Below are positions 16,059-25,800 of a stretch of 64,000 nucleotides of DNA, piece after piece. The position numbers and the translations under genes were made by a program. The stretch's first letter is position 1, and each line of letters opens with the position of its first letter. The DNA comes from Promethearchaeota archaeon Loki_b32 (GTDB lineage Archaea; Asgardarchaeota; Lokiarchaeia; Sigyniarchaeales; SOKP01): NCBI GenBank assembly GCA_005223125.1, contig NJBH01000016.1:1-64000 (forward strand). The letters are read 5' to 3'. A model generated the notes under the pieces. It was not told the origin of the DNA, did not search any database, and saw only the letters and a program-made list of their open reading frames with translations.

Positions 16059-17103
16059 TTTTTATAAGCCCTCTCTCAAGATTTATCATGTTATAAGCAA
16101 TTTTTAAACAATCCTCCGCGTCATCTACAATTGAATTAATAATGTTTGCGACACGATCAATCTTATTCACAAGTCCGCAGCTCTGTCCCAAGAGTACAAT
16201 CCCATCATTAATATTTCCCTTATATGCTTTTTCTAACTTTACTACACCTTCTCTTACAATCTCCATTGATGTTTCTTCGGCACGTTTTTCAGTTTTATTT
16301 GAAACTGATGTATGATTATGGGCATAATTGTTATTCCATACTCTAGCAGGTCCAAAAACCCCTGTTACTAATTTAGTATCAGAAATAGTTGAATTTTGAA
16401 CTATATTCTTATAATTTTCATGAAATTCACATTCTTCAGATGCGATAAGTCTAGTTCCCATTGAAATTGCTCCTGCACCCATCGCTAAAGCTGAAGCTAA
16501 TCCTTCTCCAGTAGCATAGCCACCACTAGCAATTACAGGTAATTCTGGTAATTCTGTTCTAATTTGTTGTAGGAGAACTAACGTGCTTGTATTCTCATAA
16601 GATTGGTGTCCTCCACCCTCATGTCCAGTTGCAACAACACCATCAACCCCATACTTTAGTACATTCTTAGCTAGTTCTAAAGAAGGTATTACATGAAAAT
16701 GCTTTAAATTTGTGTTATTCTTTAATGTCTCAAAGTATTTGTTATTTAATAGTTTTGGAGATCCGGCGCTAGTAATTATATAATTACATTGTTCCTTTAT
16801 TTTTGGATTGTTCATTATAAATCTTGGAATTTGTCGACATAGTTTTATTGCATCGGGTTGTAGTTTAGCTGTCCTTATATTCAATCCAAAAGGCTTATCA
16901 GTGTACTCGACCACATATTTCATACTTTCTTTTATTTCAGTTAAAGAGACTGTATTATTTAAAGTAATATGGCTTAATACACCCAAACCACCTGCTTCCG
17001 AAACCGCAATTGTTAGTTTCGTAGTGTAAAAAGGCCCCATAGGGGCTGCGATAATAGGGTGCTTAATGCCTAACATTTCAGTTATTTCCGTTTTTATTAC
17101 CAT
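16051..17103 (-). CDS. Nitronate monooxygenase / FabK-family flavoprotein
   Basis: The 350 residues follow the FMN-dependent nitronate monooxygenase (2-nitropropane dioxygenase) fold, a TIM barrel: GIKHPIIAAPMGPFYTTKLT at the N terminus, VVATGHEGGGHQSYE with the catalytic-region His, and the FMN phosphate site ASGGYATGEGLASALAMGAG followed by ISMGTRLIASEE. The family also includes enoyl-ACP reductase FabK, so substrate is open; detoxification of alkyl nitronates or a reductase role are both possible. Full length. Coupled to the small downstream gene at 15828. Confidence 0.85.
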   Translation of the reverse strand: MVIKTEITEMLGIKHPIIAAPMGPFYTTKLTIAVSEAGGLGVLSHITLNNTVSLTEIKESMKYVVEYTDKPFGLNIRTAKLQPDAIKLCRQIPRFIMNNPKIKEQCNYIITSAGSPKLLNNKYFETLKNNTNLKHFHVIPSLELAKNVLKYGVDGVVATGHEGGGHQSYENTSTLVLLQQIRTELPELPVIASGGYATGEGLASALAMGAGAISMGTRLIASEECEFHENYKNIVQNSTISDTKLVTGVFGPARVWNNNYAHNHTSVSNKTEKRAEETSMEIVREGVVKLEKAYKGNINDGIVLLGQSCGLVNKIDRVANIINSIVDDAEDCLKIAYNMINLERGLIKNV

Positions 17104-17191
17104 TTTTTCCTACCTTTTTTTATTAAATTTTTCTTTATATTTTATTAAATGAATATCTATTCAGTGTAATATTTGTTTGACTTAATAGATA

Positions 17192-17464
17192 TTAAGTTGA
17201 ATAATCAGCATCATATATAAGTTTAACTAATTCGCCAATATTAGTATAATGTGTATATTCAATATGAGATTTATGGGGGATCTTTAAGGGATTAAGAAAT
17301 TTTTCAACTAAATTAAAATTTTGAATGAACATTCGTTCAATATCAAAGTAGGAGTAGTATTTGAAATAATCCGTGTTATTAAAAAAAGTAATCCAAATTA
17401 ATAAATCAATTATTAAAAATAAATTCATTAAATTTTTTATTGCTAAAAATTTATGTTTTTCCAT
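17192..17464 (-). CDS. Small protein with one hydrophobic segment, unknown
   Basis: The 90 residues have a hydrophobic helix at ~11-28 (LMNLFLIIDLLIWITFF) and an aromatic-rich remainder (YFKYYSYFDIERMFIQNFNL). It lies upstream of the nitronate monooxygenase gene on the same strand, with an 88-base gap. It could be a gene fragment; no family is recognised. Confidence 0.4.
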   Translation of the reverse strand: MEKHKFLAIKNLMNLFLIIDLLIWITFFNNTDYFKYYSYFDIERMFIQNFNLVEKFLNPLKIPHKSHIEYTHYTNIGELVKLIYDADYST

Positions 17465-17561
17465 GGCAGTTCAAACTTTAACAAATGGACTCCATTTGAT
17501 TAATTAAAGGTAATTCATAACTCTAATTTAAAGAAAAAAAGACTAAAAAGGAATTCTTAAA

Positions 17562-18026
17562 ATGAGAAAAATAGAATTACAGGATGTTATAGATACTAAC
17601 CTTCCAATTGATGAAGTTGTTCAAAGAATTATGGATTTTTGTAATCAAAATCAAATTAAGATAAAAGAAATGAATGATAAAGTAATAAATGGCATGTATG
17701 GTTCTAGATTTAAAGCTCATACAAAAGGTATGCTTGCTGAACCTTCAATTCTACCAGTAAAAATTTCAATTAATTTTCAAGATAAAGGAAATAGTACAGG
17801 ATTAAATGTTCTGATGAAGGAAGGTTTCATTGGTTTTCCCCCCTTAGGCATGAATAAGAAATACCCGATAATCTTTGCTCGATTAATGAATAACCTAAAA
17901 TTGCAATTCTATAAAGAAATGTCCATAAAAGAAGATACAAGTAAATGTAATAATTGTGGCAAAGATATTTTCTATAAGAACCAACGATACTGTGAAGTGT
18001 GTGGTTATGAATTATTAAAGATTTAA
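17562..18026 (+). CDS. Protein with a C-terminal zinc ribbon, unknown
   Basis: In this 154-residue protein, residues 1-120 form an alpha/beta domain (DTNLPIDEVVQRIMDFCNQN, VKISINFQDKGNSTGLNVLM) that may be a SRPBCC/START-like helix-grip fold. The C terminus carries a short zinc ribbon CNNCGKDIFYKNQRYCEVCG. Such zinc-ribbon tails are common in Asgard proteins of unknown role. Start ATG at 17562 is the first in frame. Monocistronic by spacing. Confidence 0.6.
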   Translation: MRKIELQDVIDTNLPIDEVVQRIMDFCNQNQIKIKEMNDKVINGMYGSRFKAHTKGMLAEPSILPVKISINFQDKGNSTGLNVLMKEGFIGFPPLGMNKKYPIIFARLMNNLKLQFYKEMSIKEDTSKCNNCGKDIFYKNQRYCEVCGYELLKI

Positions 18027-18046
18027 GATGTTACTCTTTCTTTTTC

Positions 18047-18202
18047 ATGATATTAATTGAATATTCCGGAGGACGTTATACATTAAGGTATATTCGTGTC
18101 AAAGATTCTTCTACTAATAAATATCACATATTGAGCGTGCCTAATGATACAAGAACATGTAAGGAAGGAATCGCGTGGACTTTTGGAATGACTCCATCCT
18201 AA
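18047..18202 (+). CDS. 51-residue protein or remnant with a conserved-looking C-terminal motif
   Basis: A short frame, ATG at 18047, encodes SGGRYTLRYIRVKDSSTNKY, then HILSVPNDTRTCKEGIAWTF and GMTPS. Sequence of the type Y-x-L-x-VP followed by T-x-x-EA/G-IAWTFG recurs in my recollection at the C-terminal ends of larger DUF6745-like proteins, so this may be the surviving tail of one. It is too protein-like to be chance. It starts 20 bases after the zinc-ribbon gene. Confidence 0.5.
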   Translation: MILIEYSGGRYTLRYIRVKDSSTNKYHILSVPNDTRTCKEGIAWTFGMTPS

Positions 18203-18297
18203 TATAATCCAATCAAAGAAACATAATAAAAAAAGTTCCAATTCATTTTTTAGTCTAAAAAATTGGCTTTTAAAAAGCTAATTTTAGATGCATAATC

Positions 18298-18891
18298 ATG
18301 ATTATAGATCATTGTGATAAGACAATAAGCTTAAAAATAGTGTATTTTGGTCCCGCTTTTTCGGGTAAAACAACTTCTATTAAGGCATTATTTTCTCATT
18401 TTGGCAAGGGTGAAGCACTTCATAGTATTGAAAGTACTGTAAATCGAACTTTATTTTTCGATTATGGTACAGTTACATTTCAAAATCAGGATTGGAGATT
18501 AAAACTTCATATTTACACCACCACGGGTCAGGATTTCTATTTTGTTACAAGATCAATTACTTTACGAGCTGTTGATGGGATTATTTTCGTAATAGATTCT
18601 CAAAAAGATGTATATGAGCGAAATTTAGCTTCTTGGAAAGAACTCCTCTCCTATTTTCGTGAAACTCTAGAAGATATTCCAATTATTATTGCATTCAATA
18701 AACAAGATTTACCAAAGAAATTTAATCCAACGAAGTTCTTAAATGAAATAAAATTTTATGATTATAAAAAAATTGATTCAAGATATACTATTGCCGTTAG
18801 CGGAGAAGGAATCTTAGCTTGTTTTGAAGATATATTGCAATTGATTTTGAGAAAATATTATAATTATAAATTAGTCTCAGCTATAAATTGA
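18298..18891 (+). CDS. MglA-like small GTPase
   Basis: This 197-residue protein has a P-loop in VYFGPAFSGKTTSIKAL, a G3 region IYTTTGQDFYFVTRSITLRA and G4 in FNKQDLP. The G3 form T-x-x-GQ in place of DxxGQ, with R-x-x-x-LRAVDGIIFV, is typical of MglA-type GTPases, which in bacteria act in polarity and motility and in Asgard archaea form a large family. The Lys and Ser/Thr of the P-loop are intact, so it should bind and hydrolyse GTP. No roadblock partner is adjacent. The gene is convergent with the metallo-hydrolase gene. Confidence 0.85.
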   Translation: MIIDHCDKTISLKIVYFGPAFSGKTTSIKALFSHFGKGEALHSIESTVNRTLFFDYGTVTFQNQDWRLKLHIYTTTGQDFYFVTRSITLRAVDGIIFVIDSQKDVYERNLASWKELLSYFRETLEDIPIIIAFNKQDLPKKFNPTKFLNEIKFYDYKKIDSRYTIAVSGEGILACFEDILQLILRKYYNYKLVSAIN

Positions 18892-18906
18892 TTATACCTG
18901 TTTTAT

Positions 18907-19845
18907 CTAAGTATCTCTGCTATCAGCAGTTTGATTAATGAGGTTTTTTATCCAATCGATTTTAGGAGGATTATACTTACTAGTCTCTTCAAGTAATTTC
19001 TTGGCTTTAATATTATCTGGTTCAATCTCTAGTAAATAATGACAAAAATCTAATGCATTTTCATAGAATCCTACCTCAAATGACAATGATGCTAAATCAA
19101 GAAGAATTTTCGAATCTGATGGATTTTTTAATACAATTATATTCAAACTTTTATTAAATTCCATGTAAGCTTTAATAAATTTTAACACTTTTTCTGCGGG
19201 TTGAATAAGGTCTTCATGTCCCTCGCATAGTATATCTAGATTTAATCCTAAGAGCTTTGGCATCGATTTGAGATAGGCATCTAAGTCACCGCCACGAATA
19301 TTTATAGCTATCCCTGGGAGATCTCCACCAAATAAAATCCTTTTACCCCCAGTTTCTAAAAGATAGGCTACTGAGCCAGGAGTATGTCCAGGAATGTGAA
19401 TACATTTAAACTCATAATTTCCAAATTTTAAAATCTCATTATCATTTTTAATTTTATTTGTGATTTTAACGGGTTCATATTTATAGTTTGCATATATTTG
19501 AGCAATATAAGGATCTTTTATTTTTAACTCATTGTCTTCAGCATCTAGCTCATGTACATAAAATTTGATATCCTTGTTAAAATCTTTAAGCTTATGACAT
19601 GCTCCATAATGGTCTATATGACCGTGTGTTATAAGACAGTGTTTAATTTCTTTTAGATCAAACCCATCTTCCTCGATAACTCGGAGGAGTTCTATATCCA
19701 TTCCAGCATCAATTAAGACCAATCCATCATCGCTTTTAGTATCAATCATATAAACACAGGATCCCTGAACATTAGGGTCAAAAGGTTTAACAATATAGAC
19801 ATTATCTACAACTTTTCTCATTTTTATCACGAAAAATTTTAACAT
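18907..19845 (-). CDS. Metallo-beta-lactamase-fold hydrolase with C-terminal TPR-like tail
   Basis: The 312 residues include the metal-binding THGHIDHYG, the HIPGHTPGSVAYLL loop and GGDLPG and CEGHED, all in the order expected for the MBL fold. Residues ~240-300 add a helical repeat (LDLASLSFEVGFYENALDFC, IEPDNIKAKKLLEE) resembling TPR units. The substrate is unknown; glyoxalase II-like thioester hydrolases are the closest pattern. The ATG at 19845 could be replaced by the in-frame ATG 8 codons later (MRKVVDNVYIV), which is the more typical MBL start. Confidence 0.82.
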   Translation of the reverse strand: MLKFFVIKMRKVVDNVYIVKPFDPNVQGSCVYMIDTKSDDGLVLIDAGMDIELLRVIEEDGFDLKEIKHCLITHGHIDHYGACHKLKDFNKDIKFYVHELDAEDNELKIKDPYIAQIYANYKYEPVKITNKIKNDNEILKFGNYEFKCIHIPGHTPGSVAYLLETGGKRILFGGDLPGIAINIRGGDLDAYLKSMPKLLGLNLDILCEGHEDLIQPAEKVLKFIKAYMEFNKSLNIIVLKNPSDSKILLDLASLSFEVGFYENALDFCHYLLEIEPDNIKAKKLLEETSKYNPPKIDWIKNLINQTADSRDT

Positions 19846-20083
19846 TTAAAGTGAACTTAAATATTTACTATTTTTAAAAATATTTTGCTTACTCGAAAAG
19901 TTTTGTAGAAATATTTATGTTATTATGTTATATATTTCTAAATTTTAAGTATAATAGATCTATCTTAGTAATAATTTTAAAATACAGTAAGCTTCTAACT
20001 AATTTGCTAGTGACTAGGATTTTATAAAATTTGTATTGTTTAACTAATCATTCAAAATTATATTGAAAATTGGGTAATCAAAT

Positions 20084-20674
20084 TTGAAATTAAAATTAGA
20101 TGATGTAAAAGAAGAAGATAAAGGAATTCTCGCTCCATGTGGTATTATTTGTTTAGGATGTGATACTCATATTGGTGAAGGATTAGATGCTGCAAAGAAT
20201 CTTAAGGAGATTTGGGAAACGAGTAATTTAAGAGATGCCGGTATTGCAATCGGATTAGACTTAAAGGAAATAAATACAACATTAGAAACAATAAGTAAAT
20301 ACATTGAGAAGTCTGGTAGAGGAGGTTGTCCTGGATGCTTTAAAGGAGGTTTTGCTTCACAATTTTGTGGTATTGCAAAATGTGTTAATTCTAAAGTTTA
20401 TTTTACTTGTGCTGAATGTGATGATTATGATCCTATGGCAGAAAATCCATGCCCTAACGAGGACCCTAATCCCGTGCCAATGGCAAATAGAGCTCAAATG
20501 ACTAAAATGATCTGTATGCGATACAATAAGGATACATGTAATAATTTGAAGAAATGTCGTGAAATGGGTTATAAGGCATTTATAAAAGAAGCGAAAGAAA
20601 AAGTCGAAAATGGTTGGAGAACTTGGAAAGTAATTAGCGATGAGATGGTTTTTACAGAGGCTATGAAAAAATAA
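20084..20674 (+). CDS. DUF3795-like cysteine-rich protein
   Basis: The 196 residues begin at a TTG. Cys-rich segments: LAPCGIICLGCDTHIGEG, GRGGCPGCFKGGFASQFCGI, KCVNSKVYFTCAECDDYD and ICMRYNKDTCNNLKKCREMG. The APCG...C..C start and C..GC..G arrangement fit the DUF3795 group, thought to bind zinc or an iron-sulfur cluster; function is not established. TTG is the only start upstream of the conserved part. Convergent with the Lrp gene, whose stop is 1 base away. Confidence 0.65.
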   Translation: MKLKLDDVKEEDKGILAPCGIICLGCDTHIGEGLDAAKNLKEIWETSNLRDAGIAIGLDLKEINTTLETISKYIEKSGRGGCPGCFKGGFASQFCGIAKCVNSKVYFTCAECDDYDPMAENPCPNEDPNPVPMANRAQMTKMICMRYNKDTCNNLKKCREMGYKAFIKEAKEKVENGWRTWKVISDEMVFTEAMKK

Positions 20675-21145
20675 TTAAATAATTCGTCCTTCAGATTGAT
20701 TTCGCGAAACTTTAATAGGTCTTAAAACTACACATACTCTTTCAACGCTTTTTACATCAGCACGAGCACGAAATGACTCTATTAACGCATCTAGCTCAAT
20801 TATTTCTGGTACATTAACCTTTACTAAAACACCACATTCTCCAGCAAGAAAGTAAACTTCCTCACATTGAGGAAGAACCTGTGCCTCTCTTAATAACTCT
20901 TTTGTTTCAGCTTGAGTTTTTGGAATTAATGTAATGAATGCAATAATACATCTCTCATCTTCGCGACATATCTTTATGGTAAATTTCTCGATTACCCCCT
21001 CTTCTTGAAGCTTGATAGTTCTTTTTCTTACAGTAGATTCAGATAACTGTACTTTAGAATCATTTGCTATTTCGTGATATGGTCTTCTAGAATCCTCAAG
21101 AAGCATTTCAAGAATTCTTTTATCCTTCTCATCAAGACTTTTCAT
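20675..21145 (-). CDS. Lrp/AsnC-family transcriptional regulator
   Basis: This 156-residue protein has an N-terminal winged helix (DEKDKRILEMLLEDSRRPYH, ANDSKVQLSESTVRKRTIKL) and a C-terminal RAM/ACT-like ligand domain (AFITLIPKTQAETKELLREA, EVYFLAGECGVLVKV). It lies 88 bases downstream of metF at the end of the Hdr-MetVF gene string, same strand, so it may be cotranscribed and regulate it. Full length for the family. Confidence 0.88.
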   Translation of the reverse strand: MKSLDEKDKRILEMLLEDSRRPYHEIANDSKVQLSESTVRKRTIKLQEEGVIEKFTIKICREDERCIIAFITLIPKTQAETKELLREAQVLPQCEEVYFLAGECGVLVKVNVPEIIELDALIESFRARADVKSVERVCVVLRPIKVSRNQSEGRII

Positions 21146-21233
21146 AATCAGCCCTTTTATATTTATTTTCTTTATTAAAAAAATTTAATTAAATTTTAAA
21201 AAATTATTTTTCTTTAAATAAATATTCCTATTT

Positions 21234-22166
21234 TTAAAAGTCCTTAAGGAGTGGTTCAAACAATCTTTCATAATGTACTGCCATGCAATGAATTCCTGCA
21301 GCTTTCGTGGTTTTCTTAATTTCTTTAATAAATGGTTCGTAAAATTCTAGATTAATTTTATCGATCGCCGCATATTTTTGTTGTTTATCTTTTATTTTTT
21401 TTGTTGCCTTTAGAGCGTCAAGAAAATCCTTAGGAACCGAAACCCCGGGAATATATTCGTTGAAATACCAAGCAATTCCATAATTTTTAATTGGGAATAA
21501 TCCAAGCAAAACAGGTATGTTGTATTTTTCTAATTCCTTTAAAAACTCCTTAGCATCATCTACATCAAAACTTGTTTGTGTTTGTATGAAATCAGCACCA
21601 ACATCTACCTTTCTACCAACTTTTAAAATTTCTGGGTCTCTTGGATTTGAATTTGGATTCGCTGCACACCCCACATTTATCTGGGGTTTTCCACCTTGTA
21701 TTTCATTTCCTTCTAAATCAGTGCCTTCATCAACCATCTTTGAAACGAGTTCTATCAATTGAGTGGAATCTAAGTCATAAACCGCTCTAGCGTTGCCATG
21801 ATCTCCAAGAGCCGAATGATCTCCAGTTAACGCAAGTAAATTTTTAAGACCAAGTATCGATCCACCTAAAATATCACCAAATAAGGCAATTCGATTTCTA
21901 TCTCTAACAGTCATCTGCCAAATTGCTTCTAAACCAACCTTTTCTTGAACTAAGTAGCAAGGTACCATGGAACATGTATAAGCATCTCCCTGAGGGCCAT
22001 CTGTAACATTAGCGGCAATAATTTTTCCGGTTTTTTTCATTTCTTCTGCAGAATGTAGAACATGCTTTAAATCAAAATCCTTTTCAGGTTCTAATTCACC
22101 AGTGAATACAAACTTTCCTTCTCGGATTGCTTTAACTAAATTACTATAAGCAGGTCTTTGTGGCAT
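21234..22166 (-). CDS. metF: 5,10-methylenetetrahydrofolate reductase (MetF)
   Basis: The 310-residue flavoprotein reduces methylene-THF to methyl-THF in the methyl branch of the Wood-Ljungdahl pathway. Seen: FVFTGELEPEKDFD at the N terminus, ANVTDGPQGD, DRNRIALFGDILGG, LLALTGDHSALGDHG, then VGADFIQTQTSFDVD and NIPVLLGLFPI. The start is placed at ATG 22166, preceded by AAGGAGG, rather than at an upstream in-frame ATG (22289) whose 41 codons overlap metV and are not family-like. One base separates it from metV. In acetogens MetF without its own NAD(P)H site works with MetV and an Hdr-type complex, which the neighbourhood here repeats. Confidence 0.93.
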   Translation of the reverse strand: MPQRPAYSNLVKAIREGKFVFTGELEPEKDFDLKHVLHSAEEMKKTGKIIAANVTDGPQGDAYTCSMVPCYLVQEKVGLEAIWQMTVRDRNRIALFGDILGGSILGLKNLLALTGDHSALGDHGNARAVYDLDSTQLIELVSKMVDEGTDLEGNEIQGGKPQINVGCAANPNSNPRDPEILKVGRKVDVGADFIQTQTSFDVDDAKEFLKELEKYNIPVLLGLFPIKNYGIAWYFNEYIPGVSVPKDFLDALKATKKIKDKQQKYAAIDKINLEFYEPFIKEIKKTTKAAGIHCMAVHYERLFEPLLKDF

Positions 22167-22167
22167 T

Positions 22168-22866
22168 TTATACCTTTTCCTCCTTTTTTGGTTCTTTCTC
22201 ACTTGATATAGGTTCATAAATATGTAAAAATCTTGGGCTCGACCATATCTGATAATTCCTTGGAGGTCTATATATTGTGAATAGATCAAGTCTATTGAAT
22301 TTCTTCAATCGTTCCCAGATTTTCACCCACGCACAATCATGTATATATCCTCCTACTTCACATTTACCTTCGACTTGTCCTCCACAAGGACCGTTACTTA
22401 GGTTTTTGGCACATCCTGCCATAGGACAGATACCACCTGTTTCTCCCAGTAGACATTCACCACAAGTTTCACAATACTCAACGAAATAATTTTCTCCATT
22501 ATTCTCTGCTCCTCCAAACATACTGTCTTGCGCTGGAAAAGTGAGAATTGTCGGAAAAATTCTATTTAACATTCCTACTCCTAAACCACATGCTAATGAC
22601 ATAATTGCATCATATTCTTCAATAAAAGGTCTTATTGTTGTTGCTGCAATTCTATCATCACACTGTCTTAAAACAGTAATGGCTTTCCACTTTAATTCTT
22701 TTCCATTACTCCTTGCTTTTAATTCGAGCATTTGTGCTAGTACTTTTGCTTCGTTAATTGAGCGTGGAGGTTGACAACAACCATCACACCCCGCAACAAG
22801 GATTTTTGAGTATGGTTTTATCATTTCATATATTTCTTCAATATCCTTTTGTTTAGTTATAATCAT
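22168..22866 (-). CDS. metV: MetV-type zinc/iron-sulfur subunit of methylene-THF reductase
   Basis: This 232-residue MTHFR C-terminal-domain protein (MetV) has an N-terminal CDGCCQPP, a central alpha/beta part (MSLACGLGVGMLNRIFPTIL), then CETCGECLLGETGGICPMAG and NGPCGGQVEGKCEVG near the C terminus. MetV supports MetF and passes electrons to it. The gene is 17 bases downstream of the HdrA-MvhD fusion gene and 1 base upstream of metF, with the three certainly cotranscribed by spacing. Cys motifs are complete. Confidence 0.9.
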   Translation of the reverse strand: MIITKQKDIEEIYEMIKPYSKILVAGCDGCCQPPRSINEAKVLAQMLELKARSNGKELKWKAITVLRQCDDRIAATTIRPFIEEYDAIMSLACGLGVGMLNRIFPTILTFPAQDSMFGGAENNGENYFVEYCETCGECLLGETGGICPMAGCAKNLSNGPCGGQVEGKCEVGGYIHDCAWVKIWERLKKFNRLDLFTIYRPPRNYQIWSSPRFLHIYEPISSEKEPKKEEKV

Positions 22867-22883
22867 ATTAAAAAACTCCTAAT

Positions 22884-25800
22884 TTATCTAGCAATTAAAA
22901 TTTCTTTTTTTTTATAGTCATTTTCAATAGGACCTAATTTTTTTAACTTTTCTGTAAAATTTGTGATGGTTTCAGCATATATTTTTCCTTCACTCGCAGA
23001 AACCCATTTTCGCATGAATCTTTCTGGATTAATTCCAAGAGATCCTATTATCTTTTCAATTTCATTAGTTCTTCTTAAAGTATCTTGATTTCCGGCTATA
23101 TAATGACAATCTCCTAGATGACATCCACCTACAAAAACACCATCAGCACCTTCTAAAAATGCTTGTAATATAAAGCTCTTAGGGATGCCCCCAGAACACA
23201 TAACTCTTATAGTCCTTATATTTGGAGGATACTGATATCGACTTACTCCGGCTAAATCAGCTCCAGCATAACTACACCAGTTACAGAGAAAAGCAACAAT
23301 TCTTGGTTGTCCATCTGAAACTGTAACTTTAGCAGCTTCAGTTATCATTGGTTCAATTTGAATACGGCCGAAATGACTCATTGTTATAGCTTCCGCAGGA
23401 CATTCAGCAGCACAATCTCCACAACCTTTGCAAAGTAAAGGATTAACTTCAGAGATCATTATACCTTCTTCATATTTTACACCAACAGCACCATAATTAC
23501 AAACATCAGCACATCTATTACAACCAATGCATAAAGCGGGATCAACCTTAGAAATAATACCCTCAGTTATTAAAATATCTTTAGATAAAATTGTGGTGGC
23601 TCTAGATGCCGCGGACATTGCCTGTGCTATACTTTCACTTATTGTTGCAGTTCCACGAGCAGTACCACATAAAAAGATACCTTCAGTTGCGAAATCTGAT
23701 GGTCGGAGCTTTACATGAGCCTCTAAGAAAAAATTATCATCATTAATAGGAACCTTCAACATTTTTGCCAAATTTTCATTGGTTTCGCCATCAGCAACTA
23801 TACCGGCGCTTAGAGCAACTAAATCCGCATTAATCTTGATATTTCCAATATCAGGTTTGTCTATATAAATAGCTAATTTACCATTTTCTAGGTTAATTTC
23901 GGGAGGTTTGTCATCTTTAAACCTAAGAAAAATTACTCCTTTTTCTCTAGCTAAATTGTAATACTTTTCTTTAAAACCATAAGTTCTAATATCCCTATAG
24001 AGAACAATAATATTAAGATTCGGGTTAATTTCTTTTGCTTTTAATGCATTTTTAATAGCTTCACTACAACACATTCTACTACAATAAGGATTCTCTTCAT
24101 TTCTTGAACCAACACACTGGATCATTACAACTGATTTTAGATCATTAATTTTTTCTTCTTCAGTAAAAAGAATTTTCTCAAATTCTGATTGCAAAATAAC
24201 TCGTTTATCTTTGCTAAACAAAAATTCACTATTTTTAGGTTGATATTCATGAGCTCCCGTAGCAACTATAATAATACCGTGCTGGAATTCTTTCTCTTGT
24301 TTCTCTTTACCATAAGTAATTTTAGTAGTAAAGTTGCAAACATAGCCACCTATTGAGCTAATTCTAGCGTTTAGAAATATGTTAATAAGTTTATGTTCAT
24401 TAACTTTATTAATTAAATCTTTAAGAAATTCTTGAACGTTATAATTTTCTATAGTTTGATAAATATTATTAGAAAAACCCCCTAAATTTTCACTTTTCTC
24501 TACCAGGAACACTTCAAATCCTTGATTTGCCAGATTCAAAGCTGCTGTCATTCCTGCAACACCTCCGCCAACTATCATTCCCTTGTGAATTACTTCTACT
24601 TGTTGTTCTTGAAGAGGAACTAATTTTCGAGCTTTTGCAACAGCCATTCTCACTAAATCCTTCGCTTTTTCTGTAGCTTCCTCGGGTTCATGCATATGTA
24701 CCCATGAGCATTGATCCCGTATATTTGCTAAATCGAAGAGATATTTGTTCAAACCTGCCTCTCTAATGGTCGCTTGAAACAATGGTTCATGAGTTCTTGG
24801 TGTACATGAAGCAACTATTACTCTATTTAAATTAAACTCTTTGATTTTTTCTTTAATATTAGTTTGGGTATCAGCAGAGCATGTATACAAATTTCTTTCT
24901 GAATATATTACATCTGGTAATTGATTTGCATATTCGACAACTTCAGGAACATCTACAACGCCTCCAATATTAATACCACAATGACATATGAAAACACCGA
25001 TGCGAGGTGGTTCTCCACTTATATCAATTTCTTTTGGTAATTCTTTTTCCGTGATTAAAGTGTTCCTAACATCAGATAAAAGAATATTGACAGCACCTGC
25101 GGCAGCACTCGCCTCTACAACTGTTTCTGGAATATCTTTAGGTTCTGAAATCATACCACATACATAAATTCCTTCTCTTGACGATTCTACAGGGGAGAAT
25201 GGTTTTGTCTTACAAAAATCATAACCATTCAATTCAATGTTTAATTTTTTTGCCAACTCTTTTGTACTATGATTTGGTAAAGCTCCTACCGCTAAAACAA
25301 CTAGATTAAAAATTTCACTAACTATCTTTCCTTCTTCATTTTCAAAATGAAGAATTAGATCTTTCGTCTCTGATATTTCCTTAATATCAGATATTCTGCT
25401 TCTAATATATCTTATACCATACTCATCTTGAGCACGTTCAATATATTTATCAAAATCTTTTCCAACAGCTCTCACATCCATTGAGAAAATCGTGGGATCA
25501 ATGATTTCCATATGTTCTTTCGCAATTACAGCTTCTTTAGCGGTATACATACAACAAACTGAAGAACAATATTCTGCACCACGCTTTTTGTCTCTTGAAC
25601 CAACACATTGCAAAAATGCTATTTTTCTTGGGATAATTCCATCTGAAGGCCGAAGAATAATTCCCGAATGTGGACCACTTGCACTTAATATTCGCTCAAA
25701 TTCAATACTAGTAACAACATTCAAATATTTACTATACCCATATTGCTGGATAATACTAGGGTCATATTCATCAAAACCTATTGCTAAAATAATAGCTCCA

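Noticed and set aside
22167-22289. N-terminal extension of MetF by 41 codons
   Set aside because: Overlaps metV in another frame and is not family-like; a strong AAGGAGG precedes the ATG at 22166.
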